Assembly: GCA_038363925.1 (NCBI GenBank) | Contig: JAQQWL010000006.1 | Span: 3,638,501-3,702,500 of the forward strand | Length of the DNA stretch: 64,000 bases | From: Apiospora phragmitis | Taxonomy: Eukaryota > Ascomycota > Sordariomycetes > Amphisphaeriales > Apiosporaceae | Direction: 5' to 3' | Made by a program: the position numbers and the translations under genes | The notes under the pieces: model-generated | What the model was told of the DNA's origin: nothing | The model's input: only the letters and a program-made list of their open reading frames with translations | The model's database searches: none | Shown: piece by piece, positions 48,301 to 59,396 of the stretch | Numbering within the stretch: position 1 is the stretch's first letter | How the letters are laid out: each line of letters starts with the position of its first letter

Positions 48301-49999
48301 TGGGCGTGGCCTCGGGATGGGAATTCGCACGGGTTGTCCTGGCGTAACAGGCTTAAAGCTAGGGGTCCTCGCAGACGTCGTCGTCTGTCGCGGGGAACGC
48401 CGTCGCACAGCGTCCTCGTTCGGGGAAAGCTGGACGCCTGAGCTGGATGACGCGTTGCCTCCCACCGATAAGGCCTCATCACTCTGCGGCGCCTGTGATA
48501 GGGATTGCAGTCTATCAATTGGATACCCATCTTTTCCAGAGATACTTGGGAAGCTAATCGGCTCTTCCTTGTCGTTCTTGGAAACATTTTGCGGCGGTTG
48601 TGGTGCAGGACGTGTGGCGATGAGCGTCGGGGTGTTTCGAACCTGGGTTGTCGAGTTCCGAACTTGAGTGGTAACAGCTCTCCTTTCCTTCTCATTTTTC
48701 CAAGCCGTTGCAAGATCAATGGTCGGTATCTTATTCAGAGCATCTTGCATGTCGGGCGTTTCTGCGGGAATAGGGTTAGAGATGGCCAGCTTTCCAGCTC
48801 CCTTCTTCGACTTGTTGTTCTGCGTCTTCACGTCGATGAGTCGCTGAGGAGGCATTTGCGGGGCTTCATCGCCTCGTGCTGGTCGCATCGGTGGGAAAAG
48901 CTGCCCTTGGACTGGGTGGCCGCCGAGTCCAACCACCCCAGTGATTGGTCTTGAAATTGACGGCAATCCATTCTCATCTCTCTTCATGTTTTCGTTGAAG
49001 AATGTGGTTACAGTCGTCTCGGCGCCCTTCAGCTCGGCGTATCTCGATGGAGGATAGTCGTCGGTGTCAGCCGTTGAAATATCCCTGTTGCGATTATAGT
49101 TCTGAGGAGTGGGCGACACTGGCAGTTGCTGGCGGCTTTCCCTCCCAGCTCCCAATACGCCAACAGACACCGTCACCGTCACCAAGGCTAACGATTTACA
49201 TAAGCAAACATATTCGCAATGGGGTAAATAGCAATAGAGAGCTTACCAGTTAAGATGAAGAGACCTATAGCTGGGATAGTAGTCCTAAGCAGCAAGTCAA
49301 TTGTGCGAAGTCCAAGGAGCAAAGTCACACTTGTTCCCATCCAGACGGCCAGGGCGGTAATGGTAAGGAGGATTGCCTTCCGCTTGCCCGCGTCCTGGCT
49401 GCCCTTGTCGAGCGAGAAGGCCCTGATGGCTAGAGTGACGAGCATCACGGCGTCCATGGCAATAACGACAATCGCTATCGGGAGGAGATTTGACGCCGGC
49501 ACACACGTCGAATTAAATTGTGGTCGGGTTTCGCCCACGAATACCATGCCCACGATGAATCGCGCCAACACCAGGAATTGTTGGATTTTGCCGAGCACCG
49601 AAGGTGTCCCCTCCTTCGCGACTGCCCATACGAGAAATTGCTGAATAGCTGTCCGCGCCACCTGATCGAAGAGCGACGAAATAATGACGGCGATTTGGCA
49701 TTGCGACGAGGCTGTCGGTGCCAGAAGCGTCGAGATGAATCCCCCCAATGCCCAGAGACCGGATGTCGCCAAAAATATCATGAGGGCCAGCCTCAGGCCG
49801 TCCCGGAAGATTGCTGAGCCATGACCTTTAAGGTAAAGAATGAATCCTGCTGACGCTGTGTTGAACAAGATACCACTAGAGATAGACACAAACACGCGAC
49901 ATCATTAGCAAGCAGAACAACAGCCTGGCTGCCAGGCACCTATACTACTTACAAAGCAAAGGCAGCAATCAGAGGCTGAATGCTTCCTGTTGTTGCCAT
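42380..49999 (-). CDS. Giant seven-transmembrane protein with repeat-rich cytoplasmic tail (four frame breaks)
   Basis: Exons complement(42380..49187, 49247..49875, 49953..49999); about 2,493 aa after correction. Residues 1-235 hold seven hydrophobic helices, e.g. AFGILFNTASAGFILYL, ALMIFLATSGLWALGGFI, LLPIAIVVIAMDAVMLVTLA and AILLTITALAVWMGTSVTLLL, a GPCR-like count. The rest is a huge Ser/Pro-rich tail. About residues 240-1000 are disordered with SP sites. Then comes a coiled-coil-like stretch (ALLENLEQEMGMQENRW). Next are many degenerate units around GLPQP....WASY and ..PIES..LW, including a recent 63-aa tandem duplication. Then KNLDEE repeats, four W..AL.EAI.AS units and HPVF units. Frame breaks: one missing base near 46893; one extra base each near 45340, 45228 and 44684. 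In all four the continuing family-like repeat is in the shifted frame, and the corrected length is an exact multiple of three. Family and function not recognised. Confidence 0.75.
43010..43370 (-). repeat. Four-unit helical repeat W..AL.EAI.AS.P..RF in the giant protein
   Basis: Four units in a row: NWDAALSEAIAASYPNTRF, QWDEALQAAIKASGPTTRV, QWSQALAQAIAASYPDKRF and QWGDELREAIAQSKRHAAF, spaced about 28-30 residues. Each looks like one amphipathic helix capped by a basic turn. Two HPVF-containing units follow. Confidence 0.8.
44500..44885 (-). repeat. Tandem 63-codon duplication in the giant protein tail
   Basis: The base string gcactgaagg followed by ttgctccacatcat occurs at 44521 and again at 44711, a 190-bp offset that contains one suspected extra base (189 = 63 codons). 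The two protein copies share PIQSTKLWSLETESTPK, MMWSKPSVQ and QTFGL.QP with few changes. Confidence 0.85.
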
Positions 50000-52119
50000 G
50001 GTTGCGGCGCCGAGCAACGGCGTCCTGCGACCGTGGTAGGGTGAATTTCCCAGTCAATGGGTGGAGTTTGGAAATATATTATTGCTGGCGAAGTGAATAG
50101 ATCATAGTGAGTGTGGTTGAAGCGTCTTTCTCTACAGGGCCTGAGGCGACGATGTCTTCGGAGATAGTTTAGGGCCCTGGATGGTTCGAAACAAGACGGA
50201 CGAAAGAGAAGAGATTGTTCGGCAGCAGCAAAGGTGACCAGAACTGTGGGATGCAGTCCTCTCGGTTCTCTCCCTCATGCTCTCCCTCCCAGATAGACTC
50301 TGCCGGTTGACATCCGGCGCTTTCGTCCACACCCCGTCGCGTTACACCCACTACGCTCTAGAATTGGCTGGGCATTCGTGTGTGGCCATTCTTTAGACGT
50401 GGGTTACATGGCTGGGTCAAACGGGGCCGTGTTCGAGATGCCTCAATTAGTATATAATGCCGTGAAGGGTAGCGGACGCTGGTTGGCTGATTTGCAAGGC
50501 TGACGGGCCCAGGGCACCCCGACCCCTGCCAACCTAGTTGGACTTGAAACTCAACTTGTAACAACCATCGATCGACATGGGCGCTCGCAAAAGCTGACAT
50601 ATTAATAAATCACCGGCTGCCACCCTTCTCTCATAAGGATTTCTGGACATCTGATCTCTCATGTCTTCGTCCAATGTTGTCATTGCTGGCCAACCCCACG
50701 ACACAACCTTTTGACGTGTGTTTTTCAAGGTTCTGGAGTTCCGAAACGAGATTGTGAGGTCACTGAGGGGTCTAACAGTGGTTTGCCCAGTTGCCTGCAC
50801 CTCCTCCTAGAGGGAAAGAAGGAGATAGACAAACCCCGACGTCAAACTGCCAGCGCATAGATATGAGACGCTATGGCAATGGTAGCAGTGCTGGTAAAGA
50901 AAATATTGGTATTGCGGTTCTGCTATCCGAGATCAGATGAAGCAGCTGTACCTGTCCGAGATGGCACACGTGCGCAGATTTTCAGCTGCTTATTAGAGCC
51001 GGCATGGCGTGCCGCAGATGTAAGTGGGGAACCAAGAGCGACAGTAAGTAGCCGCTGAAGATGTAGTCGCAGCATATGTTTATTATTCCAACAGCCGCAT
51101 CGTAAAACCCCATACATAGGCGGCTTTAGCTCATATCATGACCATCTACGGAGTATTCTGAGGGTGACTGCTTTCTACCAGTGTTCTAGATGACTTGCCG
51201 CCCGCCGTGACCACTCTGCCACTGATGGCGGCTCTTAATGTCTGGATGATGGATCCTGATCCTGATCCTGGATGACGGGAACTACTCCTCCCACATCTCC
51301 ACTCAACAACCTTGCCCAAATAGAGTATGACCAGGAACCGCGAGCCGCTGAGACTTTTCCAAACCCCCCGACCCCTATAGCCAGGCCCTCCTAACAATCC
51401 AAAATGCTTGGCGTTGCCATCGCGACCGTTTCTGTTGCAGATTCGAATAATGGACCCCCTCAAAGGTAGGTACGTTTATCCAAGCTTTCCTTTCTCTTCT
51501 ACTATACGGCCCAAAAGGTTAATGGCCAACCCATAACTACGATCAATCCTGACAAGCGACTATTTCCCAACTACTTTCCACTCCGGTTGATATTGCACGA
51601 AATTAGAACCAAGCACACTCTGGAGCGAAGTGGATGTCATGTAGAAGCTCCGGGTCCATATCGATGGCGACCGTAGCAATCAATGTAACTTGAATCTCGC
51701 AACGCGTTTGTGCGTTTCGTGTAGCTAAAATTTGCAAATCACAGATCAGCTCCAGCTCCTTGGAATGGAATATGGTTGATTTAATTGTCGTTCTTAACCT
51801 GTAAACCCCCAGTTCAAATTCGCAACAATAAGGATAGAATGGTGTTATGGTCGAATAATTATTGTGTGTGAAGAACATGGGATGATTTCTAGAGAACCAT
51901 GGGTATAACGATGATATATTACATGTACGCAGTGATTTGCATATCATTTTGAGGAGTGCGAACCAGGTCCAATGTAGGCACCACTTTCGTCAGAAAATGC
52001 AACGTTTCCCGGCTCGAGAAACATCCATCTAGCCATCTGCAAATGGTGACAAGCCTAGCACTAGAACCAGCGAATCCAGGTGTCGTACATAATGTCCCAA
52101 GCCCATTCCCTCAGATCAC
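50000..52119. other. Intergenic region upstream of the giant membrane-protein gene
   Basis: 2.1 kb with no supported coding frame. It holds the promoter of the leftward gene and the 3' end of the zinc-knuckle gene. A short imperfect tandem repeat of GATCCT lies near 51255-51272. No RNA gene recognised. Confidence 0.45.
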
Positions 52120-53070
52120 TCAGCGCCCCTTGTTCATAGACTGTGTCAACGCCAATCTCTTGGAGAACGGACTGAGGCTCCGTTCACGCAGCTGAGAGCG
52201 AGGTGCTGGACCCCTTGATTGACCAGCACCTTGCCGATCAGACATATAATCCTCAGCTCGAGGTCCATCTCTACGCCTGGGCGGATCTGCATTCCGCGAC
52301 CGGAACCCTCTCTTCCCTGCTGGCGACCGAGATCTGTCCGAACATGGAGATAACCGTGATGGCCTTCTTCTTGCTGGCTCACCACCACGCCGGCTGGAAT
52401 ACTCAGCGGGGCACTTCTCGCGAGGATTTTGGCCTCTTCCTACAGGGCTAAGACTCCTCTCAACGGAGCGCGAGTTGCGGGGAGTAGTTTCTTTGTCGCG
52501 GTCGCCGTTGGTCCGGTGTAGCTGACCGGCTAGGCACAGCTCTTCTCACAGGCGACGGGCTACGTGGCATGTCCCTTGCTGGGCTTGGCGACCGTGAGCG
52601 TCCCGTGGATATGGTGGAAACACTGTCGTACGAAGCTGATCGTCTTCGTTTCGGTGCTTCACCCTGTTCCGAGCCCTCGTCATCGTCGCGCTCCAGCTCT
52701 CGCTTCCTTGCCCCTCTCAGCCTCCAGTTTGGCAAGCTGCTGATCGGCTACTCCTTGTCTATTCAATCAATTAGCAGCAATACGACAGCGAAGTAAAATA
52801 ACACGTGACGTACTTGCTCTCAAGAGCTGGTGGTGTTGCTTCCGTTAACTTTGGCACTAGCTTCGGGTTGAAGAGCTGTTGAGTACGGGAAGGCCGGGAG
52901 ATATACGGCCGTTCCTGTGCGGCGGCCTTGCACTCATATGAATAGTGGCGTGGGTGTATGTTAGCCTTTTTGAACGTCGACGGGGATGAGCTTGACTACT
53001 TATCTCGTTTAAGGCATTTCTGGCACTGGACGTTAGCAGGCGTTGCTTTCGAAGGACCGCGCCGCCACAT
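52120..53070 (-). CDS. ZCCHC10-like zinc-knuckle protein with RS-rich tail
   Basis: Proposed exons complement(52120..52758, 52814..52948, 53000..53070); about 280 aa. The start MWRRGPSKATPANVQCQKCLK leads across intron 1 into HYSYECKAAAQERPY, giving a CX2CX5HX4C zinc knuckle, then SRPSRTQQLFNPKL. This order (zinc knuckle, then R-PSRT) is that of ZCCHC10. After it come charged K/E/R helices and a long Arg/Ser-rich tail ending SLSPFSKRLALTQ. RS tails are typical of splicing-associated nuclear proteins; the role here is inferred. Problems: intron 1 ends in CG, not AG (CACG where CACAG would fit); one extra G in the run at 52711-52714; and another one-base shift around 52490-52520. Removing two bases makes the length a multiple of three. 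Confidence 0.65.
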
Positions 53071-54108
53071 TCTCGTCAATTGTGATTGTCAAATCCGGGA
53101 TTTTGGGGTAAATTGGGATGCTCTGGGTTACAGAGTATCGTAAGAGACTGAAAAAACCGGATGCAAATGAGTGCAGCAACGCTGATGTTGATGCAATAGT
53201 GCTGCGTTTGGATTCACCAGGTGATAAGCTGGCTAGAAAGATGAATGCAAGCGTTTTGGGCGTAAGTGGCTTTGGCACTCAATTGGGGCGGTGTGCCTCT
53301 AAAGCCACAGCGCTTACCCCTGCAGTTTTACCGTCTCTCATTTGAACCCGTCTCAAACGGGCTGCAATAGTATATCACGTTCAGCACAGCCAGTCATGCC
53401 GGAACGAAGGCTGGCTATAGGATTTGTTGACAATTGCTAGATCATTCCGAAGACAGATATTGACTCTTGCGGAAACATGTGATTGCTCGTATTAGATCCT
53501 TTGAGGTCGAAATCGTAAGGTTGCAGGCAAACATATTTGGCAAGCATAGATCAGCCACTAAAGCAACCTCCGTTGTCTCCATGGAAGTCTGTTTACCACA
53601 TTTACAAGATCGACGACATATATACAGATATCCTAAGAGTTCTCTTAGTGCTCATGGCGTTCAACGAACTCGTCACTTTCACGCCATTCGGAGGTATTTT
53701 GGTTGGTGAGAGCAGTATCGTGAGGAATATCGTCCCTGGCTCCTCGAAATAAAATATATTTTACACTCACTCTGCCTAGAACTCGATAAAGAGCGATATA
53801 TGAACCAAGTAGTTTGAGGTGTTCTATTTAATGATTAAATATGTTCTGTCGTTATCCTTACGAGCCTGAAATTGATTTGACTTTATTTTTTGAGATGTTG
53901 CCCCGCTAGATCAAAGACGGCGAAGACCGTCTTCAACCCTACCTTGCATCTCCAGCTTTATGTGCGTAATGGCGTCACCATTTTGCGCCTGAAACTCAAG
54001 CTCCGAGGTATTGTTTATATCCTTAACTAGGTAGAACCCTCCGCTAGATCTTCCCATTCCACGTCTCATGAGCTTTCAAAGCCCAACAAGATTCCTCACA
54101 TATACGAA
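53071..54108. other. Intergenic region between divergent genes
   Basis: About 1 kb with no supported frame, A/T-rich around 53750-53900. It should contain the promoters of the zinc-knuckle gene (-) and the DUF1295 gene (+). Confidence 0.5.
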
Positions 54109-55359
54109 ATGGGTCTTCTTCAGACCTTCCTGCATATAACCAACTTCCGCAGTCCGTTCCTGCGGACTTTAGCGCCGAGCGCTGCGGCCGCGTTCGCGAT
54201 CCAAACGGCCTTTGCGATCCCGTCCGTCGCGGCGCAGTCGGAACGCTTCTACGATGCCTCGGGTGCACTGACGTTTCTGTCTGTGACGCTGCTCAGTCTA
54301 TACCTGCCCGGTCTGCGCGCGCAGTCCGCCGGCGCCGCCACTAAGTTGCCCAGCCTATTGTCCCCGTTTCTGAAGTCGGTCGGTACTGGTGCCGGGAGCC
54401 TTAACTGGCGACAGGTTGCGCTGAGCGGCGCCGTTGCGTTCTGGTCTATCCGATGTAAGTAAGAAGAGGGGTTGTCCTCACACTTGTCGTATCAGTGGGA
54501 CCCTTATCATTATGTTTCGCCGGTATAGCCCGCAATGCCGCGTTCTGTTGGTCACAACGACTATTATGCATGCGAAGTATTGCGGGTTATTTGGGGGGCC
54601 CCAATCTTGTATCTGATCTATTTCCGAGTATCTGGGTACCGATGTTGCTTTACTAAACTGACGCGCACATGTAATATAGTGGGCTCGTTTCTCTTTGACC
54701 GTGTCATGAAAGAGGGCAAGGATTCTCGATTCGATGAGATCAAGAAGTCACCCCTCAAGTTTGCAGTGGCCTGGATGGGCCAGGCTACCTGGGTCACGCT
54801 TTGCCTGATGCCCGTTATCGCCATCAACTCTATCCCGACTGCCGTGTTTGCCTCTATGCCCGCCTTGAAGCTCACTGACGCAATCGGGATGGCGTTGTAC
54901 ATCGGTGGGCTCACCTTCGAGGTCATTGCCGATCGCCAGAAGAGCCAGTGGATGCACGAGAAGAGGACCAAGCAGCATGACGAGCAGTTCATGACGCGAG
55001 GCTTGTGGACCAAAAGGTAGGCCCATCTGCATGTTGTTGAGCCCGTAAACACACAACTAACTGGCCTTGACAGTCAATACCCCAACTATTTTGGCGAATG
55101 CACACTCTGGACAGGCATTGCAACAGCCGCTGCGGGCGTGCTTGTCACCAGCCCAGCCCAGCTCGGGCTCCCGGGCGGCGTAGGGGGCAGGATCCTTGCG
55201 CTCCTGCTCTCGTATGTCAGTCCAGCCTTCGTGAGCTTCCTGCTATTGAAGGTTACGGGCGTGCCATTGAGTGAAAAGAAGTACGACAAGCGCTATGGAG
55301 ACCGAGAGGACTACCAGAACTGGAAGAAGAACACTCCCAAATTCTTTCCTAAGCTGTAG
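54109..55359 (+). CDS. DUF1295 / steroid 5-alpha-reductase-like membrane protein
   Basis: Exons 54109..54454, 54680..55016, 55074..55359; 322 aa, frame intact. Multi-pass protein: helices around ALTFLSVTLLSLYLPGL, the intron-1 junction FWSIRLGSFLFDRV, VAWMGQATWVTLCLMPVIAI, IGMALYIGGLTFEVIADRQK and the last segment VSPAFVSFLLLKVTG. The DUF1295 signature is clear in VIADRQKSQW....FMTRGLWTKSQYPNYFGEC and the tail KRYGDREDYQNWKKNTPKFFP, which resembles the NADPH-binding end of steroid reductases and isoprenylcysteine methyltransferases. The substrate is unknown; an ER or other internal membrane location is likely. Intron 1 is 225 nt. Confidence 0.88.
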
Positions 55360-55585
55360 GAGTACAGCGACGCGCTCTAAACTATCGGACATCACACGCT
55401 ATCACAAACCATACATCATGGTTTACATTGAACAGGCTCATGTATAAATTACAATTTATGTAGTTACCTAGCATAGCACTGCGTTGCAGGCAACGCATAA
55501 TCAAGCACTCATTTCCATTTTGGCGCCATCAAGGCCAGCTCACAGCGCAGTAACTACATTACAATCGTAAAACCCAAGGACTCAC

Positions 55586-56749
55586 TTATTTTTTGTGGAA
55601 GGATTTGACCTTTTCCACTTCATCGTAGCTGCCCATAAAGATACCAGACTTGTCATGGATGTGCTCCGGCACGACCTCCATCATCCGTTCCATCTTGCTA
55701 TTTACCGCAAGACCGCCAGCTGTAAAAGTATGGTTAGTTATTTTCGTTTTACATAGAAAGGGTCGTCAGATACTCACCATTCTCGAAGACCATGGCCATG
55801 GGTGCGCACTCATACAGAATTCGCAGTTTACCCTTGGGGCTCTTCTTGTCCGCCGGGTAGGCGAAGATACCTCCGTATAGCAGCGTTCGGTACGCGTCAG
55901 CAACCATGGAACCGATGTAACGAGCGCTATACGGTTTGTCGTCGCCCTTGGGGAACTTCAGAGACTCGAAGTAGTTCTTCGTTGCGTCTTCCCAGTACAT
56001 CGCGTTACCCTCGTTGGTGGAGTAGATGGCCCGGCTCTTCGGGATTCTCATGTCGGGGTGAGTCAAGATGAACTCGCCGAAGTTGTTGTCGAGGGTGAAG
56101 CCGTTCACGCCGCCGCCCTTCATGGTGATGACCAACTGAGCCGAAGCGCCATACATGGTGAAACCAGCGGCAACCAGCTCAGTGCCGGGCTTTAGGATGT
56201 CTTCCTTGGTGCCTTTCGAGCCCTCCGCGAGCTTGTGGACACCGAAGATGGTGCCTACCGAGACACCGGCGTCGAGGTTGGAGCTACCGTCGATTGGGTC
56301 ACATGCCACGGCGTACCGCGCATTTTGGTACTGGTCCTTGAAGTAGATCACCTCCTCTTCCTCCTCAGACACGAGCAGGGCGCACTTGCCCGACGACCGC
56401 ATGGCGGCGATGAACAAGTCATTGCCTATCACGTCGAGCTTCTTCTGATCGTCACCCGTCGCATTGGAGTGTCCAGCCAGACCAGTCAGGTTTACTAACG
56501 TAGCTCGACGGATGTAATGCGAGATAGACTTGAAAGAAAATTGGAGGGCGTGGCAAAGCAGGCTGCAGATTCATGTATATTAGCGGAAACCCTCTAGGCA
56601 TCAATGTCTCGTTATGACACCCACGTGAAATCTCCTGTGGCCTCCCTAACCTTGGCCTGCTCTTCCGTCAGGAATCGAGTCAAGGTCACGATGTCTGTGT
56701 TGATAGAAGCCTGCTCCGCGGGAGGCATTTCGCCGTTTGATGAGGCCAT
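55586..56749 (-). CDS. fbp1: Fructose-1,6-bisphosphatase
   Basis: Exons complement(55586..55719, 55778..56562, 56625..56749); 347 aa, the usual family length, frame intact. It hydrolyses fructose-1,6-bisphosphate to fructose-6-phosphate, the committed cytosolic step of gluconeogenesis. Seen in order: INTDIVTLTRFLTEEQAK, LLCHALQFSFKSISHYIRRA, KKLDVIGNDLF, SEEEEEVIYF, the metal site ACDPIDGSSNLDAGVSVGTI, YSTNEGNAMYW, RYIGSMVADAYRTLLYGGIF, ADKKSPKGKLRILYECAPMA, and the C-terminal VNSKMERMMEVVPEHIHDKS. Introns are 62 and 58 nt. Regulation by carbon source is usual for this enzyme in fungi but I see no site that proves it here. Confidence 0.96.
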
Positions 56750-57984
56750 CCTGTCGGTTGTTTGGTTTCTAAGGCTGTGTTGTTGCTCAATGGCTTGTGA
56801 TCCGAGATTACGGGCGAAGATAGGTATATGGGTGGGAGTGTTAGACGATTGGGAGAGGTTGTAAAGGTTGTAAAGTGTAAAGAGTTGACGAAAGTTACAA
56901 GTAGGCAGGTTACGACGGAATGGCAAGCAGTAATAAGTGCAGGAGAAGGGCAATGGGGATCTACGGAAGCTCCAGTTGTGTGACGAAAGAGCTACATAAG
57001 TCTGTACCTGGATGGGGATCTACCGAGGGGCAGATGTGGGTTATATTGATGAATGACATTGAACGAGCAACAACCACCGCCGCCCGTCATTTCTCCCCAC
57101 TCCCCGCCTTTTGCCAGGACCAGGCTTTCATTAGAGTTATCGCTTGCTCCCTCGGCACATCGATCTGCAATAGAAAGGCTGGGAGGGCTAGCAGGAGACG
57201 AGACTGTCTTCATCCCGAGAACGCCAATCTGACGCCGTGAGGTCTGGGCTGCGCCGGCGCTCAAAGAAGATTTCCCGGGTCACGATGGTTGGGAAGTTCC
57301 TTTACGCCCGTCCCTTGAGCCGAGACGGGAGTTGTCGGCCACGTACGGCTACGAGCTAAGATTAAAAACCAGGTCGTGTGAGCTCCTGGAATGCAAGCCA
57401 GCCATTGGCAATAAATTGGCTTGTGCTCCATGTGATTGATCCGGGGCCTATCACCTATTTTGTAATGCGATTTTGCCCCCTAACGCCTAACGACGAAGAG
57501 TTGCAATCTTTCTGGGCACCGAGGAACTTGATACATACACGAAATCGTCGATGCCAGGTACTCAGGGCCACGAATGCAAGATATGGGTAGCTGATGATGC
57601 AAATGTGGGAATTGCTCGATCGCGAAGGAATGGCCGATGAGCTGTACCAGCTTTTTGACCCCGCCAATGACCTCACGCTTCTCCTGTCTCCAACTTGCAT
57701 AGCGCAGCTCCAGAGTCCAGAGCAGACATCTCCAGTTGGAGAAAAAGCTCCATTGGACCTGGAAGACTGGCAGAGGTGCGAAGCCCAACTTTGCGAAAGT
57801 CGGAGATAGCACAGGCCAAGCGGGGCATTCTACAAACCACCTCACCAGCCACATACAGCCTCCCTGGCCTCCATGACCCCACCAAAGAAAATGTCGGCGT
57901 TACGGTTAAGTGTTGTTCCGACTTTGTGATCGCCGTGGCCCACCAACGCGGTACGACCCATTGAAAAGTTGATTTTTCTGAATC
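56750..57984. other. Intergenic region between fbp1 and the snoRNA host
   Basis: No supported coding frame. It contains the fbp1 promoter (leftward) and presumably the promoter and first exon of the snoRNA host transcript (rightward), whose 5' end I cannot fix. Confidence 0.45.
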
Positions 57985-58104
57985 GTAAGCTTGTCTACAG
58001 CTTCTCTTTCCTACCAACAACCTGCGAGTCGTGCCTGTCCGGCTCGCAGCAGACGGAAAACGTGAGTATTTCTTCCTCTTCTTCTCCTTCACTTCCTCCC
58101 CATC

Positions 58105-58188
58105 GCATTGATGACAATTTGTAAACCGCAAACTAGAGTCTTTGACCTTAATTGGAATGAAACTGTTTTTACACGTCAGTCTGAGACG
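58105..58188 (+). ncRNA. Candidate box C/D snoRNA 1
   Basis: C box (A)TTGATGA at 58108-58114 and D box CTGA at 58181-58184, inside the intron that starts at 58062. No clear closing stem, so this is the weaker kind of call. The target is not recognised. Confidence 0.4.
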
Positions 58189-58384
58189 ACAGACCAAGCA
58201 CTCTCGAGTACAGCGCAACATTGCCATATTCAACTTGCTAACTGGTTAACAGAAACTTTACAATGGACGATACCTGAATTATTGGGTTGCTGAAACAGTT
58301 CGTAAAATGTTCTGCGCTCAGTCTCGTCTTCGCATATGTTGACCTGGACTTCTGGTATGTCGCACATTTCCTTTCCCTACACAC

Positions 58385-58442
58385 CGTTTGATGATGAACA
58401 ACTTCTGTGCTTTGCACAGCTGGAAATTACCGTCTGAATATC
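58385..58442 (+). ncRNA. Box C/D snoRNA 2, snR77-like guide for the 18S rRNA 530 loop
   Basis: C box ATGATGA at 58391-58397 and D box CTGA at 58434-58437. Just before the D box is AGCTGGAAATTACCG, which apart from one extra A is the exact complement of the universal 18S rRNA sequence CGGUAAUUCCAGCU. By the D-box-plus-five rule the base at 58429 (A) pairs with the U of CGGU, the site methylated by yeast snR77. The extra A is either a bulge or another one-base sequence error. The closing stem is weak and the RNA would be short. Confidence 0.6.
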
Positions 58443-58595
58443 ATTGACGAAAAAACATGGCTGTTACTGAACTACCCTCCTACCTACCATTATTGTTGCT
58501 TGACTGCCAAGATCCTTCGGCTAACATGTAATAAAGTCTAGGTCATGCTACCAAAACAAGGGTATGTCTACGCTCGCTTTATTGCAACCTCCAAC

Positions 58596-58696
58596 GTTTC
58601 GTATGATGAAGCGGCACTGGGCTCCGAATCACTTTCGCATGAGACGATACGCCATTTTGCGGCAGGCCTAGAAAACCTCGCCCACTGATCCGAAAC
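58596..58696 (+). ncRNA. Box C/D snoRNA 3
   Basis: C box ATGATGA at 58603-58609 and D box CTGA at 58685-58688. A perfect 6-bp closing stem, GTTTCG 58596-58601 with CGAAAC 58691-58696, brings the boxes together. About 101 nt, within the intron 58562-58814. The guide before the D box reads CTAGAAAACCTCGCCCA; its target was not identified. Confidence 0.72.
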
Positions 58697-58867
58697 CACA
58701 ATTTTCGTGCGATGGAACAACGGTTGAAGGCTCTTCTGACTCTTCAATCTGCAGTATGCGTAAAAACATGTTGGCACATGCGCTGTGACGCGGTATGATG
58801 TGTTCCTTCACGCAGCCAGTACAGCCATTTTAGGGTAAGCCGATGCTTTCTTTTTCTACAGCACAAA

Positions 58868-58965
58868 TCTTCTCGTGATGATACCCTAGATGACGAGTCT
58901 TATCCGGGTTTCCGATGCAGACAACCTTCTTTTTAATACCATTCATGCCTAACTGAAACAGAAGA
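58868..58965 (+). ncRNA. Box C/D snoRNA 4
   Basis: C box GTGATGA at 58875-58881 and D box CTGA at 58953-58956. A perfect 6-bp closing stem, TCTTCT 58868-58873 with AGAAGA 58960-58965. About 98 nt, within the intron 58835-59031. The stretch CCATTCATGC upstream of the D box is complementary to GCATGAATGG of 25S/28S rRNA, but its spacing to the D box is not ideal. Confidence 0.7.
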
Positions 58966-59069
58966 CATCCCATTGCATTATTGTACTTAATGTCTAGGCA
59001 TGTTGACTAACTTTTTTCAAAGTTTCTCTAGGTCTCGTGGTAAGCTTGCTTATTTTATATTCAACCACT

Positions 59070-59152
59070 TCCCATATGATGAATCGACTCGACAAATGAC
59101 AAGCATATGTCTTAGCCTAACGGCGTTGAAGAGTCTAGTCTTCCTGATCACA
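59070..59152 (+). ncRNA. Candidate box C/D snoRNA 5
   Basis: C box ATGATGA at 59076-59082 and the nearest D box CTGA at 59144-59147, inside the intron 59040-59238. I see no convincing closing stem. A second CTGA at 59196-59199 makes the 3' end uncertain. Confidence 0.4.
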
Positions 59153-59295
59153 ATCTCATGCTCTACAAAGCTTGCTTCTACGATCTGGACAGCAACTGAC
59201 AGTCGCTGTAGCCAAACTACTTGGTATTCCATCTTCAGAATCACACCGTACACAACACAACAATAGGTAAGACTACTCTTCCCCCGCCCCATCTC

Positions 59296-59396
59296 GTGTC
59301 TAAAATGATGATCCAATATTCACGACGGTCAACATAGCCCTCTGGGTTTTGATGATAATGCCTTTGACAAGGCATATGTATCTGATACATTGACGC
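59296..59396 (+). ncRNA. Candidate box C/D snoRNA 6
   Basis: C box ATGATGA at 59305-59311, an internal C'-like TTGATGA at about 59349-59355, and D box CTGA at 59382-59385. GTGTC 59296-59300 can pair with GACGC 59392-59396 (one wobble), a few bases away from the boxes. Inside the intron 59267-59450. Confidence 0.5.
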
